64,000 nucleotides of DNA from Epiperipatus broadwayi (lineage: Eukaryota; Onychophora; Udeonychophora; Euonychophora; Peripatidae): positions 20,480,353 through 20,544,352 of the forward strand of contig JAQFVV010012394.1 in NCBI GenBank assembly GCA_028023455.1, given 5' to 3'. The first letter of the stretch is position 1. Each line of letters opens with the position of its first letter. The notes under the pieces are model-generated. The model worked only from the letters and a program-made list of their open reading frames with translations. It was not told the origin of the DNA and did not search any database. Positions 47,701 through 59,484 of this stretch are shown piece after piece. A program made the position numbers and the translations under genes.

Positions 47701-48734
47701 GACGTTGAGAAAACAAGAATGATCATCTATATAAATGACATAAAAAATTGTTATTGCCCATATATCAATAAAATAAGCTATGAACCATTTTTAAATGTTT
47801 TATATTCTCTTTTTTAAAGTAGACAAATACTATATATATATTGAATTGTTTTTATTTTATCTTTTAATTCATTAAACAATGGGGGGGGGGTTAAAATATG
47901 CTGAAAATTTTCTGAAATGTTTAACATTAGAGAATTGAAATTTAATTACAATCTAATATTATTTAAAAACATTACTTTATTGATCAATTCAAAACTCATA
48001 AAACAGCCGGCTAAAGAAATTCCTTGAGAAAAAAATTGTTTTCCATTTTCAAATCCAAGAATAAATATGGATACAGATTAATTTGTGTATAAACTATTTA
48101 ATATTTTACCATCTTTATTATTGAATCTTCAGACTTTTGGATTGCTTAAACCGGAAGTTAAAAAATATTTTAAAAACATTAAATTTTAACTATATATATT
48201 TATAATCTATTTTGCTCTCTCTTGCTGTAATTTTGTTATTAAAATTTATTCATTTACATTCAGATAATATAATTAAAGATATATGACAAAAGTCTAAGAA
48301 ATACATATTTTTTTGCTTATTAGGGTTCTTTTAATATATTTTTTATCATTATAGTCAAAAACATTATTATTATTTAAAAAAAGTTGAAAAATTAGCTTTT
48401 AAAATGAGTTTTATTTGAAAATAAGTGTTTTTTCTTAGAAAAGTAATGACTTAATCATAAATTTTATGCATCATTGAAGAAAAAAAAGTTTCATGAAAAA
48501 GCAAAAGATGAATATAATATTTAGTTCATAATTAAAAAATGAATATAATAGAATGGTTAATTCTTTGATATGTTGTGCGACATTTGAGTAGTAAAAAGAA
48601 TAGATTTTATTTCAATCCAAAAATTTTATCTCTCAAGTCTGTTATTCTGAATTAAAATATGCAGAGCAGTTCACAATTAAAATAAAATATAAAGTATATA
48701 AATTTTTGTTTTGTAATGGAAGGTGGGAGATACA
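47701..48734. other. No gene; G10 run at 47881-47890
   Basis: A+T-rich. A run of ten G at 47881-47890 stands out. May include the eroded 5' end of the PLE to the left. Confidence 0.45.
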
Positions 48735-49790
48735 AAAATATCATCATCATTTTCAAGCATGAAGACTCTCCATTACTTCTATTCCTAGTTATTTTCTCAA
48801 CAACACTCCAGAACACTTCCTTACTTTATTCATCCATCTCATATGTGGTCTTTTTCTAGATCTTTTATAATCTTATTGAATACAATTTAAAACTTAAGTT
48901 GCATATCTTTCTTAATTCTTTCAATGAAACCGGTGATACCTGTTTGTTTTCTTATTCGTGCATTTCATTTTTGATCTCTTTGTGTTATTCTTAATATACA
49001 TTTTTCTATACTTCACTGAGTGGTCTGAAGACTCTGTACTGCTCTCTTGTTAAGTGTCCAACTCTCAGATCCATGGATAAGAACTGATTACATTTTCCTA
49101 TTAAAAACCTTCCTTTCAAACAGATAGGTATATTTCCTTGTAATATTGTTTTTTCCAAAAACACATAAAAAAATTTAATTCTGATTAATTTTATCCTTCT
49201 TCCTTCTTACTCTAATTACCCTATTATCAACCTTTATTTCTTCTTTTTGATAAAAATCCATTTAAAACAATCCTTTACTCCTTTTAGCATCCATTTTTAG
49301 TCCTACTTTTTAATTTTGATCTAATAACTCATGCAACATTTCCTTAAACTCTGAATCATTAGTTGTAAACCTAATATCACTTACAAAATCTAAATGACAT
49401 AATTATTTTTATTTCCTTAGCTTCCTATTTTAATCTATAAAATACTTATTGTAAAATTGCTATAAAACGTTTAAAAAATATGGAAATCACCCTGACATAG
49501 AGTCTTCTCAATGTCAATCTTTTAAGTATCCATTCATAATCTAATCATTGCTAGTGCAATTTGATATTTTTCAGAATATGACAATTTCCTGGATCCATAT
49601 CTTGATAATCCAATACTTTAATCAAATGCCTTTTCATAATATGCAAATCCAAAGCATGATGACAACTTCTCTCTATAACTATTCTCAATTTTTTGGATGT
49701 GATTCACTATGCTAAATCACTTTTAAATCCATCTTTGTTTTTGATTGATTAAAATCCAAATTTCATTGGAGAAGAGTTGTATAATAAAAA
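48735..49790 (-). pseudogene. RTE-type LINE remnant (reverse transcriptase to 3' end)
   Basis: Minus strand, several frames. FGFAYYEKAFD (49655-49622) is the RT motif FVDYEKAFD. CQGDF follows where RQGD is expected (about 49490). FVSDIRFTTNDSEFKEMLHE then LLDQN and VGLKMDAKRSK (about 49400-49280) is the ADD box region with the first Asp changed to Ser. LIHGSESWTLNKRAVQSLQ (about 49080-49020) is the conserved YGSE.WTL segment. TGITGFIERIKKD (about 48940-48900) and RSRKRPHMRWMNKVRKCSGV (about 48870-48800) are the C-terminal blocks, nearly the same wording as the 34.8-kb copy. ATGATGATGAT (48752-48741) is the microsatellite tail. Broken by many stops. Confidence 0.8.
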
Positions 49791-49907
49791 AATTATATAG
49801 AACTAATAAGAGACTGATAAGTCTTTAATTTCTAATATCTGATTTATTATTTTTTTTACATAGCAATATTATTACTTCATTTTGCCAACCACTTGGTACA
49901 TTTTAAT

Positions 49908-50534
49908 CAGTTCTTATTGGTCAGCCAGGTCATTTGTTCTCATTATTTCTCTGCTAAAACACAGACACAGGAAAATGCTGTTTCCACAGCTGCTCGCTAT
50001 GTTGCAGCCAGGCCATCCACTTGGCCACATTATTTCTCTGTGAAAACAAAGAAAAAAGCTGTTTACAGCAGCCGCCAGCTATGTTACAGCCAGAATAGCT
50101 GCTATTGGCCTTTTATTCTATGCAAAAGCACAAAAATAAGCCGTTAAGTGACTTGATTTCTATGCGAATGCACAATAAGCCAATAGCCCTTTAGGCTGTT
50201 AGGCATTTTCACCAAATGAGAACTATTTAAACTTTAGGACAGTATGGGTTGATGGTACATGTAATTAAATTTTCAGTAACTGCTTAAATGTCACGTTTTA
50301 AATAATCATCTTATAATTAGAATGACATAATATTGTGGGATACAAATTGTTATCCCGTCTACATGCTTGCGTACCCATTTAAGAAGGGATATTTTAAAAT
50401 AAGAAAATGTCAAAATATTTTCAAAAAAGTTGGAGAAAATGTAAAAATATTTTTAAAAATGTTGATCCTGGATTGATATCATTGTTTTTAGCAGAGAAAG
50501 AATACCACCAAGTGGCTGGCCTGGCTGACCAATA
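49908..50534. mobile_element. MITE with ~45-bp imperfect terminal inverted repeats
   Basis: Left end AGTTCTTATTGGTCAGCCAGG then TTCTCATTATTTCTCTGCTAA; right end TTTAGCAGAGAAAGAATACC then CCTGGCTGACCAATAAGAACC. About 625 bp. Inside, two partly similar blocks (CATTATTTCTCTG at 49941 and 50028; GCTGTTTCCACAGCTGC / GCTGTTTACAGCAGCCGCC) and TTTTATTCTATGCAAAAGCA, complementary to the 'tttctgtgctttta' core in the other two MITEs. A 84-codon ORF inside is not a recognisable protein. Confidence 0.75.
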
Positions 50535-50751
50535 AGAACCTTTTAACCATTTAGACATTTGATATATAATTTTGCCAACAGTTTTTCTATTTCTTCATTT
50601 GTTTTTTTTAAGATGTTGATTTATAATTCCATCATTATCCAGAACTTTTTCTATCTTCATAGATTTAATTATGGGCCTCACTTCTTCATTTTAAATGCTG
50701 ACAACTCAGAAGATGTAATAATTATAGGGAATATTTTATTCCACAGAGGCT

Positions 50752-50838
50752 AAACTCTCCATACAGTAGCGCCACCAGTGCAAACCAGAGTAATCAATGG
50801 ATGCAAGTGCTACTGTATGGAGAGTTTAGACTCTGTGT
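50752..50838. mobile_element. Miniature family B derivative forming a perfect hairpin
   Basis: CTAAACTCTCCATACAGTAG at 50751-50770 and CTACTGTATGGAGAGTTTAG at about 50810-50829 are exact reverse complements; the loop is only ~40 bases. Family B ends without the middle. The flank 'agcttgtgtaagcataagaa' + 'atagtgatcatgtgatgt' matches other family B flanks. Confidence 0.85.
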
Positions 50839-51654
50839 AAACAGCTTGTGTAAGCATAAGAAATAGTGATCATGTGATGTTTATTAGTTAATATTTTGTT
50901 TCCTTATTCTTGATTACTAATTAATTCTTTCTAAAACTCTTTCACCCATTTTGTGATGTCATCTCTCTTTTTAGTAATAATTCCATCTTTCCTTCTTATT
51001 GCAGAAATAATGTTCTTTCCCATATTATAGAGAAAAATGATAAAAATAGATTTGTACAAAAAAAAAAAACGGTTAGAATTCAATAGAATAATTTAAAAAA
51101 CAACAACTTTTTATTGATTTTGTGAGATATTTAATCTCAAAGCAAGTGAAAAGCTATCTATTGTTTTTATTATAAATTTCCAGAAAAGTATATAAAAATC
51201 ATGTAAAAGTAAGTGAAATATAGTTTTTATTTTTAGTTCATGAATGTACCGTTTTCTAATAAGAAAGGCTTATAGATATAAATGTGAACCTAATTTTTGT
51301 TTCCAGGGTTTTCCAGTAACATGTAAGTACAATAATTAATCTTTCTTTTTGTATTGCCAAATGTATATCACATAATACTAACTCATCCATGGATGGGTGA
51401 TGAATGATTTAGTATTAAATAATATGTACCATAGGAATAATTAAATAGCTAACATAATTTAATAACTGAGAATATGATGTTGAACTGAAATATTTTGTCT
51501 CCATATTTGTACAATAGTCTACTGTTTTGGAATAGATTAACCTGATGCAAGGTATTGCTATAATCCCCACAGCCAATCTTTCAATAAAAAAACATCATCA
51601 TTTTTGCAAATTAATGAAATTATCACTCTTTTATTCACAATGCTCTTCATAATT
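50839..51654. other. No recognised feature
   Basis: A+T-rich spacer. An ATCCATGGATG palindrome (about 51390) is too small to interpret. Confidence 0.45.
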
Positions 51655-51765
51655 TAATAGAGTGATGGATTCTGGATTTTAAAATTTATGGACTGTGCTC
51701 AGCTCTGTAACTTCTGGGACTAGAACTTTTTATGAATTTTCAAGCAATAAAATCATTTAATTGTT
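51655..51765 (+). repeat. SINE D copy
   Basis: 'aatagagtgatggattctgg' head, 'cagctctgtaacttctggga' middle, CAAGCAATAAAATCATTTAA end. Confidence 0.6.
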
Positions 51766-52279
51766 TATTTACTGACATTATGTCTCCATTTTATGACTAG
51801 TCCTGAGAAATTTGCTACATATTTTGCATCACAGATGCATAAAGAGTAATACAAAAGACTGGATGTTTACAGTAATACTTTTTCAAAATTGTCTGATCAG
51901 TTTCAACCTCTTGGTGGAATTATTTATTAATGCTATGTTTTTGATAAATTTGTTTATTCTATCATCTGAAATGTGAATCATAAGAATTCATCTTCATCCT
52001 ATTTCATTTCAGATTATATATATATATAATGGTCAGAAATAATTTTCTTTGCACCTCTTGCAGCATTATATAAAAAGTAAAGTATTTTCCTGATATTTAT
52101 TTGATACCATTTTTAGTACTTTCATTGCTATTAAATATTATTTTGGAAATTATTTCAGTTTTTCTCTCTAACTGCACTCAAATGCACCTGTAAAAAATTG
52201 GCAGAACAGCCTAAGTCTAAGTTTTATGTGACTAGTATACATATCATGCTTCACTTCTAGGCAGACATTGATAAAAAGC

Positions 52280-52710
52280 TCAAAAATTTAATGACTAAAC
52301 TCAACAATGAATTTAATATATTTTGACAGGGGATTCAGTGAAAGGACTTAGTGAAGATCAAAATTTTTCTAATTCTCTCATAACTGAGTAAATTAATAAA
52401 GCTCAAATCATCCTTGAGTGATTTAATAAAAACTATTTATATCCAGATTACTCTATATCCTCTCATAACTGAGTGTTTTAATATAATCCAATTACTTACT
52501 GAGTGACTCAGTAAAAGCCATTTTTAATTTCCAAGATTATTCTAATTATTCTCATTATTAGATGAATTAACAAAACCCAATTCTCTAATTCCTCTCATAT
52601 ACGAGTGAATTGACAAAACCCAAATCTCTATTGAGTGGCTTAATGAAAACTACTCTATTTTAATACTGCTCTAATTTCTTTCAACATTGAGTGAATTTAG
52701 AAGACCTTAA
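52280..52710. repeat. Tandem array, ~90-95-bp unit, 4-5 copies
   Basis: Recurring blocks CTCTCATAACTGAGT (52375, 52461), AATTAATAAARCYCAA, TTGAGTGAYTTAATAAAAAC and TATCCAGATTACTC. Units start near 52365, 52458, 52550, 52585 (partial) and 52670 (partial); each unit itself contains two related halves around GAGTGA. No coding frame. Confidence 0.65.
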
Positions 52711-53217
52711 TCTGATTGATGAAGCTGAATTTCCTAAATTATTGGTGTATTTCATCAGAAACAAGGACAAAATTAATTTTTGCTTTCTCAATAAAATTTT
52801 ATCTTGATATTTTGGACAAATGTATTGCCTTCAAAGCTCTTTTATCACATTTTCATACAGTTGACTGCATTATTATTTTTATTTGAAAATGAGATAGATG
52901 ATGAAATTAATAATGAAATGTAATATGATTATAGAAGCTAATTGGATGTCATCTATACTGTAAGACATTAATCTATAAATTTCAAATGTATACTGTTGAC
53001 ACCATTCAGCTATACTTAAGAACACGTGACATCTATTGTAACAAGAAGTTGCATGTGGATTTAAGATTCTCAAAAGCTGCTCTAATGACCAGTTCATATG
53101 AGTCATTTATTCTCTCAATTTATTTATCAATAACAATATTTTATATTTATGCATAATGTATGAGTAATACTGTCATGTAATAAAAAGGATAAATATTTCA
53201 TTAACAAAATAAAATAA
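52711..53217. other. No recognised feature
   Basis: A+T-rich; the 75-codon minus ORF (52879-53106) lacks any recognisable feature. Confidence 0.45.
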
Positions 53218-53335
53218 TAGCATGGTTTGCAGTCGGAGATCATATGACATTCAAATTCCGGAATTAACAAAGCAGAGTACGATTCATGGATATTTAGTTC
53301 TCGAGACCGCCGCTCTACCATTGCAGTAATCTACA
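53218..53335 (-). repeat. SINE D, best-preserved tRNA-like head
   Basis: On the minus strand: TACTGCAATGGTAGAGCGGC (A box region), GGTCTCGAGAACTAAATATCC, ATGAATCGTACTCTGC (B-box position), then TTCCGGAATTTGAATGTCAT. More G+C-rich and less eroded than other family D copies. Confidence 0.6.
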
Positions 53336-55029
53336 CTGAATAATATAATTGGCTGAAAATTTAAAAAAAAAATTTTTTTATTGAAGTTATGTGACTTACT
53401 AAACAATATATAAAACTTTTTTTGTTCTTTTAAATATTATTTGTTATTTGTTGATAATTATTCCTTTAAGACTTCTTTCTTTATAAAACTTTTTTTGAAG
53501 TTCGAATTGACGTTTATATTATTTATTTTTATTTAATTGGCAACTTGTCATTCAGTGTCAGTAGAAGAATATTAAACCTTAAATTTCTACGATTTGAAGT
53601 TATCAAAAAGAATTATTAAAGCTTATATATAAAATTTTGACAGAAGCCAAAAAAAAAGTGATTTTATTATTATTAGTTTTTGTTCTGAATTCAATTCATT
53701 TTACAAAATAATGACTGAACGGGCACCTTAGCTGCTTCGTGGAACTGATTCTATTTTGTTCGCTAATAAGCAAAATCATTATTATCGGGAGCTGAATGAC
53801 TTCAAGGAGAATTGTATTAATGCAGATAAAATTTAAACTACTATTTTCTGAGTTTGCTAACAAATGTCAGTCATATCTTTAAGGAATGTAATGTATCATT
53901 AGACCAAAATAAAATAACTATTTCCTTTACATAGATCAACTTAACTAAGGAACTCTATATTTTTCTTTTTTTGGTTTTGACTATTGGCGAAATGATATTT
54001 TAAAAGATAAAGACATGATTAGAATATTCAATTTATTTTATATAGAACTTTCACTTTTATTATTTTAACTGATAGTTTTTGTTCGGAATTATATCAAATA
54101 TGTACGTTTGTGTATATATATATGAATGGAAAACCTTGTCATACAGAGATAATGTCTCCGTTTGCAGTGCCTACGACTTGGTGATCGAATTCAAACTTCT
54201 CCCAGGAAAATAATCCAATTAATCATATGATATTGATCAGCAAATAGATATCCAGCCATCCTTCCTCTATGAGAGATTATTGGATATACTTTCCCTGCAA
54301 TGGGCTATTTATTAAAAATGCCCTTTTACCTTAAAAATATTTGATTATTTGATGACAATTCAATCGGTAAAGCAATTTACTGTCAAACGAAATTCATAAA
54401 TTGATTGTTGGCAGACAACGTTTCATTTGGATATTCTATGGTACAGTAGTCATGGAAACTCTTCCAAACAGAATTCATTCAAAATTATAATTAATCACAT
54501 GAAAGAAAAAAAAATACTATAAATGTTAATGTTAATTGAATGATGCTAATACTGAGTGATGATGTATAGTTTAGAAGTATGAGAAATGAACAAGAATAAA
54601 TTGTCTATTTTTCTGGTTTTTATATTCATATATATGGAATCACAGGAGAATGATGGAGGTTGCAACACATTACGTTTTTATATGTTTACATGTCCAAATG
54701 CCGAAATAAGACTTGATTGGGATATATGATCATCAACATTTTTAATAGAAAAGGATATTTATTATCATCATCATCATTTGTAAATTAATTTATAAAATGA
54801 ATAAAATTAAAAAAAAAACAATTAAAATGCCAAGTAAATAAAAAATTAACAACAACAACAACAAAGAATTGTACAAAATAAATAAATCATGAACTATTGA
54901 CAAACGATGTGACTATTTCAATCAGATCCATTCTATAAGACTTTCCCCTCAGTTTGCAATTGTTTGTCCTCTGTATTAACATTTTAATAAAAAAATAATT
55001 GAAAAATTGATTTACTGGAATAACAGTAC
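53336..55029. other. Mostly unrecognised; short coding-like patch 53731-53825
   Basis: 53731-53825 on the plus strand reads LLRGTDSILFANKQ and HYYRELNDFKENCINADKI in one frame after ACCTTAG (a possible acceptor), but lacks a GT donor at its end. Could be an eroded exon or repeat. 54150-54200 has a tRNA-like wording (GTGATCGAATTC). AAC microsatellite near 54850. Confidence 0.3.
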
Positions 55030-56300
55030 CAAAGCTGAACACCAACACCTCACACATCACTTATATAAATGAGGTTTCCATTTTCTTAACCAATAAAAAC
55101 TATACCTACTGAAAATTATCACCAAATACACACATGAAACTTGAATACACTCTGGAGAAATTCTGTTCCTAGCTCATTTATTCAGAACACTACATAAAAG
55201 ATGTATTTAAAAAGGCACCCAATCTTTTTTTAGGATTTCCATTCCACCTCAGCCAATCTGAAATACACATGAAAATACAAAAAAGGCTCAAAAACAAAAG
55301 TCTATCCCTATATACGAAAACCTTAACATATTAACACTTTCCAGGGTTATTTACTATATCACCATAATAATTTTTACAAAACTGTTATCAACCAAGTATG
55401 CACTCTGTGCAGAAGGCTGCTCTGGAATAAGAATACCATGTAATTAAGGTTTAAAAAATTCCAATGCAATCTCTGAATATACAAAAAATTTTCAAATCAT
55501 TTACATGCATTTAAAATCACTCCAAAGTGATCAATCACTTCAACATAATGGTTATTATTAGAAGGCTCATTTTGAACCCTTATACAATATTCAAAGATTA
55601 CAATTCTGCCCCCTCCCCCAATACCTACAAGTACTAGAAGGCCTATTCACTTCTTATCCTATCACAATTCCTAAAAGAGATACCAAATTACACATCATTA
55701 ACTAATAATTCTACCAAAAGTATAATCACTGATCTATAGAATAAAAGTATTTCAAAACTAAATTTGGAAGTGCTGCCCCCTATATTTTTTAAAAACTATT
55801 GAAATGCAGATTTAAGTGCACTGCTTTATAAGTGAACAAAAATCCAGAATCATATATTCTGTACCTTTTCTAAACTGGACAAAGTTTGCAACCTAATCCC
55901 AGTAAAAAACAATCAGTACAATATCAATCAGCTCCTAGAATCCTTTAAAGAAGAGCATTTCTCAAGTGTACAGACTAACACATTTATCTTCCCTTACAAA
56001 GACAATTCCAACTCATCAACAAACTAAAAGTGATACAACAACAAAAAACAACAGAAAAATGATGGAAAAAACATGCTCACCAACATCTGGTCAATAATCT
56101 GAATAAGTTTGAGGCTGTAAGATGACAGCTATCTGTAGAAACACAATACAGAATTAAAAAAATTCTATCTCTTAAACGTGAACAAGGCAACACTGTAGAT
56201 GTAAATAATAAACTCTGTAACCATCTGCTGTCTCTTTCAATTTCTACAACCTGATTTGTTCTAGCCCTTTTATATTTCTGATACTTCTCTATTAAATTCA
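55030..56300. other. Unidentified G-poor, coding-like stretch
   Basis: The plus strand is strikingly poor in G compared with C over about 1.2 kb. It gives long near-open plus-strand frames: 55120-55340 (KLEYTLEKFCS, stop, LIYSEHYIKDVFKKAPNLFL, GFPFHLSQSEIHMKIQKRLK), about 55850-56025 (HIFCTFSKLDKVCNLIPVKN then NQYNINQLLESFKEEHFSS), and about 56060-56250 (HQHLVNNLNKFEAV, YRIKKILSLKREQGNTVDVN). The pieces use different frames, so any gene is broken. I do not recognise the family. A similar strand skew marks the PLE at 45.9 kb, where the coding strand is the other one, so the minus strand should be searched too. Confidence 0.35.
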
Positions 56301-56579
56301 CCTAGTTTTTTTGTTTTATCATAAGTGGTTGTCTTCTAAAAGAAAATTTTATGATGATGATAATAATTATTATTTAAAGTGCTAGACAAAAAATAATAAT
56401 CATTTACAGAATGCACATTTTACATTTAAAAAAACTCATAACACTTGTAATTGACTTGCTGATAAAGAGATATAGACAAAAGGAAGAGACAATTTTAAAA
56501 GCAACAAATGATAGATGTATGAATGATGAGATTATAAATAATATTAGTTTTAGAGCATTGCTGAATTAATTAATGGTTA

Positions 56580-57900
56580 GATAAAGAATAGTATTCATTA
56601 AATTCTTCTTGTAAGTGCTGATCACATGAAATATGGAAATTTGAGGGAGTCTAAACAATAGTGAATTAGATTTGAAGAGTTGTGTGGCTTGATATAGAAT
56701 TTAAGAAGATAGAAAAATATATTTTAAAAGCAAATTTAAGGAAATTGTAAATTGAGAGGTAACCTGATATAAGAATGTAGTAATGGCTCTCATTCTTTTT
56801 TCTTTGTACCAAAGAAATGCTAAAATGGTCATTAAAACAATTACATTTAGAATATATAGCAAATGCAGGTTATATTTACTATGGTATTAATATATAGATG
56901 AAAGGAGGCATTATTGGAGAAAGGAATTTCAAAATCTTTCTGATTATTTTTAGAAATGATTTCTTAAATTATGGATAGAGTAGAGGAATTGGATAATTTT
57001 AGATATTTTTAAGTGGGAGATGATGGAGCCCTTATCTTTATTGATCTTAACTTTGTTGTTCATGCACCATGTTGTAAAAGTATATCATTTTGTAGTGAAG
57101 AGCAATCAGAGAATGAATTAATGCATCTGAAAATTTTTAAAATCATCTGAAAGGGAAGGTGAGAATATTTTATACATACCTAAGATCATTAGTAAATATA
57201 TTGAACAGTAATAGGGCAAGAATTCTACTTTAAGGTATTCTAATAAAGAATGAGTAGAGGAAAATATATTATTATATTTAACAAAGCAATTATACATTGT
57301 ATAAATGATACAAACAATTAAAGATTTTGAAAGACCTAAATTATATAATATAGTTAGAAGAAGGTTATAGCAGTTTTTCCAAAAGCTTTAGACATGTCAA
57401 AATAAATGATCCCAAGTCTGCTCTGATCATCCATGATGAGAGCATGATGAGAGCATGATGAGAGCATGATCAGATATGATAAGGAGATTAGTTTTAATTT
57501 ATTTATTGAGTAAAAAAAACATGCTGATTGGAGACTAAACGTTTACTAATATTTAAGATAATTTTGTCATAAATACATTGCCCAAAGATTCTGGAAATGG
57601 GTCTATAATTGCAAGCTAAGTTTTTAGTGCCATTTTTATAAGTAGGGAAAACCTTGGCCATTTTCAGGATTATGGGGAAACTGCCATTTCATAGAATATT
57701 TTAAAATATGCCAGAGAGGGCAGTCAATATTTAGCACATTCTTTATATATAAAAGAGAAATATTACCCGAGATTTAATTTAGAGTTCATTCTTAGATTTT
57801 CAATGAAATATAGACTATCAAATTTAGAAAAGAAATCACAAGTTTTTTTCTATGTTGGAAACACCAAATCACAGAAAAGTATTTGGTTAGACTAATAATT
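56580..57900 (-). pseudogene. CR1/L2/jockey-type LINE remnant (reverse transcriptase)
   Basis: Minus strand. FPIILKMAKVFPTYKNGTKN, LACNYRPISRIFGQCIYDKI and LNISKRLVSNQHVFF (57685-57520) match the classic start of the jockey/CR1 RT domain (FP..LK.A.V.P..K.G....NYRPIS). FDMSKAFGK (about 57400) is motif A (D.SKAFD). SRILALLLFNIFTNDLRYV (about 57225-57165) is the P.GS.LGPLLF.IF.NDL block. MNNKVKINKDKGSIIS (57065-57020) is the segment after the missing ADD box. Less certain C-terminal text continues to about 56580, and linker text (WHILKYSMKWQFP) extends to about 57740. Frameshifted and non-functional. A different clade from the RTE remnants. Confidence 0.75.
57433..57472. repeat. 11-bp tandem repeat, ~3.5 units
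   Basis: ATGATGAGAGC repeated three times with a partial fourth, inside the LINE remnant, between the RT start and motif A; a local expansion that disrupts that frame. Confidence 0.8.
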
Positions 57901-58859
57901 AATCAGGGATGCACAATTTAGGGTTTATTAAAAATATTTAACTACATAAATTATATACATTTTTCATAATCTTGTAAATGATTTTGAATAATCTTCTAAA
58001 ATTAATACAGTTGTTATAAAAAATTAAAATTTTTATTTTAAGATATTGTCTGTGACGATATAATTTTTTTTTTTTTGAAAGTTAATGAGAATCATAGAGG
58101 GAAATGATTGTTTGCGGTAATTTTTGTTTGAGTATAAGAATCTAATAGGTTATTAAGTGCACATACACAAAAAGGAGTATCAAAAGAGTTGTAGAAAGGA
58201 TTCTAATCAAATTTGATAGCTCCAAATTAGACTGAAATAATCTCCCCTTCTGTATTTCTTTCTAGTAAATGGAAAGGAAATACTACTTCTACTATGATGC
58301 CATCTATTACTACTACAACTTCTACTACTAAGATAAGTTTTCCGATACACAAATCAATCTGTGGAATACAAAACTTTCACATTTAGAACTGGTTGGTCCA
58401 ATATTTTATTTATGTTGCTCCTCTTTTAACTTCTAAAAGACTCCAACACTTTGCCTAATTGTAGCTCTTCATTAATATTCTAAATTCAGTTATGTCTTAC
58501 CAATAAAAATTGAATTTTTTAAAAATGTTTTAAAAATAATCTCTATAGTATAAACATGATCTGTCACTCCTATGAAAACCATGCATATTCGACACAAAAT
58601 ATTCACAGTAAGATAGAGCAATGTACTAAGAAAATGAATATGAAAATATTTAAAAATAATGTACTTAGAAAAATTGAATATCTGGAATTTTCCAAAATGA
58701 TAAGATGTTGGTATAAAGACATATTACTGTGAAATGGCAAAAGAATCTATAGAAGAGAATTACTCTCAAAAATATAAATACAATGGAGAAAAAGGTGTTT
58801 CAACAGTAAGAAAAAAGCATAACTATTAAAAAGGAGAAGTGATATCATGATTAGAAAGA
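57901..58859. other. Spacer, possible LINE 5' text; ACT microsatellite
   Basis: Imperfect TACTACT/TTCTACT repeats at 58283-58332. Upstream parts of the flanking LINEs (endonuclease domains) would be expected here but I cannot read them. Confidence 0.4.
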
Positions 58860-59480
58860 GTTATACAAAAAACTATACAGTAATAAAGATAAAAAACAGT
58901 TGCTTCTACAATTATAACATTTTCTCAGTTGCCAAGCATTTAAATGAAGAGATGAGTCATGCAATTAAATCTATAAATGATGAAAAAGTCTAAAAAATGA
59001 TAGAATTGTTTTGATATCTTAAAAAGGACAGATGAAGAAATAGATTAATTATTGGCAAAACTATATACCAAATGTATAAATGATAAAAATGTGTCAGATG
59101 ATTAAAAGACTGCAATTATGATATTGATGTACCTATAGAGACATTTGATCTCAAATCATGCCCAAATAAAAAAGAATTTTAGCTCAGATTATCTCACTCA
59201 ATTATTAAGAGAAGATATATAAAAGACCTGTGGATTATGAATTCCCATTATGTTTTGGATTAGTAGATTATGAAAAGGCCTTTGACTATTAGATTTTAAT
59301 AAGACAATTACAGTAAATAATGGATCATATTAAGATAAATATGAAAAATATTTTCAAAATTTTTATATTTTTTGTTTGAAGTATAGGAATAGAAATTTTA
59401 AAAATGAAAAAAATATATTTGGAAGAGCAATCTATTATAACTTCAGCATCAGAAATTGTATACCAAAAGACATCTCATCA
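58860..59480 (+). pseudogene. RTE-type LINE remnant (reverse transcriptase)
   Basis: Plus strand. EMSHAIKSINDEKV (about 58948) matches the segment before the RT (AI..MKN.KAPG). DEEID, stop, LLAKLYTKCINDKNVSDD then KTAIM (about 59030-59120) matches LL.KLF..C.....P.DWK.A.I. LDYEFPLCFGLVDYEKAFDY (59230-59290) is a good copy of the RT motif with the catalytic Asp kept. Homology fades after 59300. Stops interrupt every block. Confidence 0.75.
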
Positions 59481-59484
59481 AATT

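Noticed and set aside
47881-47890. G10 run as a G-quadruplex
   Set aside because: A single uninterrupted run cannot form an intramolecular quadruplex.
49893-50147. 84-codon plus-strand ORF as a gene
   Set aside because: It lies inside a MITE and its composition follows the repeat.
53218-53335. A tRNA gene on the minus strand
   Set aside because: The tRNA-like start is good but there is no closing acceptor stem, and it matches the dispersed family D.
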